DNA of 64,000 nucleotides from NCBI GenBank assembly GCA_002733605.1, contig NVWK01000012.1:80506-144505 (forward strand), in the 5' to 3' direction. The notes beneath the pieces are model-generated. The model did no database searches. It was given only the letters and a program-made list of their open reading frames with translations, and was not told where the DNA came from. How positions within the stretch are numbered: position 1 is the stretch's first letter; each line of letters opens with the position of its first letter. Position numbers and translations under genes: made by a program. The DNA comes from Robiginitomaculum sp. Its GTDB lineage: Bacteria; Pseudomonadota; Alphaproteobacteria; Caulobacterales; Maricaulaceae. Of this stretch, positions 61,695-64,000 are shown piece after piece.

Positions 61695-62840
61695 ATGGGG
61701 GTTTTCACATATCTGGAGACGCAGATTGCAAATGGAATGCTGCGCGAAGATGAGGCCCAAATCGAGGCGGCCCACAGGCTTGACGGCCTCTTGGCCAACC
61801 TCGCTGAGTATACACCCAAACGCGGGTTGTTTTCCAAAACACGCCAAGCCCCCAAGGGCCTGTATATGTGGGGCGGGGTCGGGCGCGGGAAATCGATGAT
61901 TATGGATGTGTTCTATGATATTGTCCCCACGCCTAAAAAGAGGCGCGTGCACTTTCACGCCTTTATGCAGTCCATTCACAGGGATATAAATCTTTGGCGG
62001 AAATTGACGCAAAAAGAGCGGCGCGCCAGCCCAAACCATGTACGCGGTGCCGGTGACGACCCTATTGCGCCGACCGCCAAAGCCATTGCCCTGCAAACCG
62101 ATGTTTTATGCTTTGACGAATTTCACGTCACCGACATTACTGATGCTATGATTCTCAGCCGTCTGTTTACGGCTCTGTTTGAACGCGGCGTTGTGGTTGT
62201 CGCGACCTCGAACAGGGCGCCGAGCGCTTTGTATAAAGACGGATTGAACCGGTCTCTATTTTTGCCGTTTATCGACCTTTTGAGCGAAAAGCTCGATGTC
62301 TTTGCTTTCGAGGGCGATGTGGATCATCGCTTGCGCAAGCTTAAGCGCGCGCCCGTCTATTACGCGCCACTTGATAAAGCTGCCGCCACAGGTATCGAGC
62401 AAGCTTGGCAGCGGTTGATCCGGCCCGCAAAGCCGCAGACCGTAACCCTGCACATTCAGGGCCGCGAATTGTCTCTGCTGGCCGTGTCCTCGACCGCACG
62501 GGCCAGTTTTGATGATTTGTGCGGGCAGGCTTTGGGGGCGGCGGATTATCTTGAAATTGCCAGAAACTTTACGGCGCTTGTTTTGGAAAACGTGCCGCAA
62601 ATGGGGCCGGAAAACCGCAATGAGGCCAAACGGTTTGTCACCCTGGTCGACGCACTTTATGAAGCCAAAACCAAGCTTATTCTGTCTGCGGATGCGCCGC
62701 CTGAAACCCTCTATGTTGGCGGGGACGGGGTTTTTGAATTTGAACGCACAGTGTCGCGCCTGATGGAAATGCAAAGCCTTGATTATCTCGGGGCTTCGCA
62801 TGAAACAACAGGCGTTGAAGCCGAAGAGACAACCTCATGA
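61695..62840 (+). CDS. zapE: Cell division protein ZapE (AFG1-like ATPase)
   Basis: GLYMWGGVGRGKSMIMDVFYDIVP...CFDEFHVTDITDAMILSRLFTALFERGVVVVATSNRAP. Confidence 0.95.
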   Translation: MGVFTYLETQIANGMLREDEAQIEAAHRLDGLLANLAEYTPKRGLFSKTRQAPKGLYMWGGVGRGKSMIMDVFYDIVPTPKKRRVHFHAFMQSIHRDINLWRKLTQKERRASPNHVRGAGDDPIAPTAKAIALQTDVLCFDEFHVTDITDAMILSRLFTALFERGVVVVATSNRAPSALYKDGLNRSLFLPFIDLLSEKLDVFAFEGDVDHRLRKLKRAPVYYAPLDKAAATGIEQAWQRLIRPAKPQTVTLHIQGRELSLLAVSSTARASFDDLCGQALGAADYLEIARNFTALVLENVPQMGPENRNEAKRFVTLVDALYEAKTKLILSADAPPETLYVGGDGVFEFERTVSRLMEMQSLDYLGASHETTGVEAEETTS

Positions 62841-63253
62841 AAACCATGGTTTTAAACATCATAGAGCGCTTTGGTTTGTTTCGGGTTATGCGTTACGGAC
62901 TTGTCGGTATATGTGCGGCCAGCGCCCATGCGGGTATGGCGTTTTTAGCCCACCGCCAATTTCATCTCGACCCGACCATTAGTAATTTTGCAGGGTTTTT
63001 AAGCGGGGCTGTGATTTCCTATCTGGGGTCCTATTATTTCACCTTCAAAAGCACAGAAGGCCATGGCCGCTCCCTGCCCCGATTTGCTCTGGTCTGGCTG
63101 ATCGGGATTGCGATTAATATTGGCTTGTTTAAAACTTTGCTGACCGCCTTTAACGTGCCCTTTGGCTTGAATGTGTTTATCGCCATTGTTGTCACACCGA
63201 TTGCCCAATATCTTATGCTGCGGTTTTGGGCGTTCAAGGATAGCGTGGACTAG
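62837..63253 (+). CDS. GtrA family protein
   Basis: FRVMRYGLVGICAASAHAGMAFLAHRQFHLDPTISNFAGFLSGAVISYLGSYYFTFKS. Confidence 0.88.
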   Translation: MKTMVLNIIERFGLFRVMRYGLVGICAASAHAGMAFLAHRQFHLDPTISNFAGFLSGAVISYLGSYYFTFKSTEGHGRSLPRFALVWLIGIAINIGLFKTLLTAFNVPFGLNVFIAIVVTPIAQYLMLRFWAFKDSVD

Positions 63254-63255
63254 GC

Positions 63256-64000
63256 ATGCATATTGTTGAAGAACTGATCACGGAACGGGCACGCAAATTA
63301 ATGGCGAAGCCTAAGCTTTGGCGCATGGTGCGCCCGCCTTTATATAAAGCGCTCGGATACGCAAAAGCGGTGCATATGGCCGACGCTGTCGCAGAGTATT
63401 CGGGACGGCAAGCGTTCGAACATGTTAGCCAGATGCTGGCCCTGCGACCAGATATCAAAGGCACACACCATATCCCGCCCTCTGGCCCGCTGATCATTAT
63501 TTCAAATCATCCGACAGGGTTGGCGGACGGTATCTTCGTCTATGACGCCCTGAAAACCATCCGACCAGATCATATGTTTATGGCCAATGCGGATGCGTTG
63601 CGGGTGATCGAAAAAGCCGAAGACATTATCATCCCTGTCGAATGGGTTGTCGAAAAACGTAGTCCAGCCAAAGCCCGCGAAACATTGCGCGTGTTTAAAT
63701 CCGCGTTAGTCGCTGGCAAGGCCGTGGTGATTTTTCCGTCCGGTGTTCTGGCGAAACTGGGCTTGCGCGGCTTGGTCGAAAAACCGTGGAACGCGACCGC
63801 CATCAGCATGGCCAAAAAACACAATATTCCGATTGTACCCTTGCGTATAAAATCGAGGAATTCCGGGCTTTATTATCTGTTCTCGGTTTTAAATAACGAG
63901 CTTCGCGATATTACCCTGTTCCATGAGCTTCTCAATAAGCGCGGCCAATCACCGCTCATGACATTCGGCCCTGTGATTGATCCATCCAAACTGCCAAAAG
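63256..64000 (+). CDS. Lysophospholipid acyltransferase-like (PlsC-type) protein, truncated by window end
   Basis: Open frame from ATG 63256 to window edge: ...PLIIISNHPTGLADGIFVYDALKTIRPDHMFMANADALR...GKAVVIFPSGVLAKLGLRGLVEKPWNATAISMAKKHNIPIVPL. Confidence 0.85.
   Translation, partial: MHIVEELITERARKLMAKPKLWRMVRPPLYKALGYAKAVHMADAVAEYSGRQAFEHVSQMLALRPDIKGTHHIPPSGPLIIISNHPTGLADGIFVYDALKTIRPDHMFMANADALRVIEKAEDIIIPVEWVVEKRSPAKARETLRVFKSALVAGKAVVIFPSGVLAKLGLRGLVEKPWNATAISMAKKHNIPIVPLRIKSRNSGLYYLFSVLNNELRDITLFHELLNKRGQSPLMTFGPVIDPSKLPK

Overview
This window is an alphaproteobacterial chromosomal segment; Caulobacterales/Hyphomonadaceae-like affinity is inferred from gene order and protein style, not tested. 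It contains conserved housekeeping blocks: partial putA; rplU-rpmA-(GNAT)-obgE-proB-proA-nadD-rsfS-rlmH; envC-like-ctpA-ctpA2-polysaccharide deacetylase-rppH; atpHAGD-x-C; priA; xerC; and a split TCA block (mdh / sucC-x-sucD-sucA-sucB / lpdA). Small accessory modules sit between them, often a regulator plus a membrane protein or enzyme with a palindromic operator-like site. The standout is a single ~8.7 kb gene (3447-12170, 2907 aa). It encodes a Sec-exported protein with 104 full, indel-free 23-residue repeats in two arrays: 53 acidic units, then 2+49 strongly basic units. The arrays are bounded by Cys-containing motifs and followed by a peptidoglycan-binding domain and a Ser/Gly 'NG..IGR' tail. 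It looks like an extreme expansion of a short-repeat PG-binding/OmpA-associated family, with near-equal repeat numbers of opposite charge. Other points of interest: a probable CTG start codon for rsfS; an unlisted 58-aa Cys-motif protein between atpD and atpC; a hypothetical gene splitting sucC and sucD; candidate LytTR direct repeats linking three neighbouring transcription units; several long perfect inverted repeats at regulator loci; and a 31-aa single-TM microprotein. All family assignments are by reading translated sequence; no database search was run.
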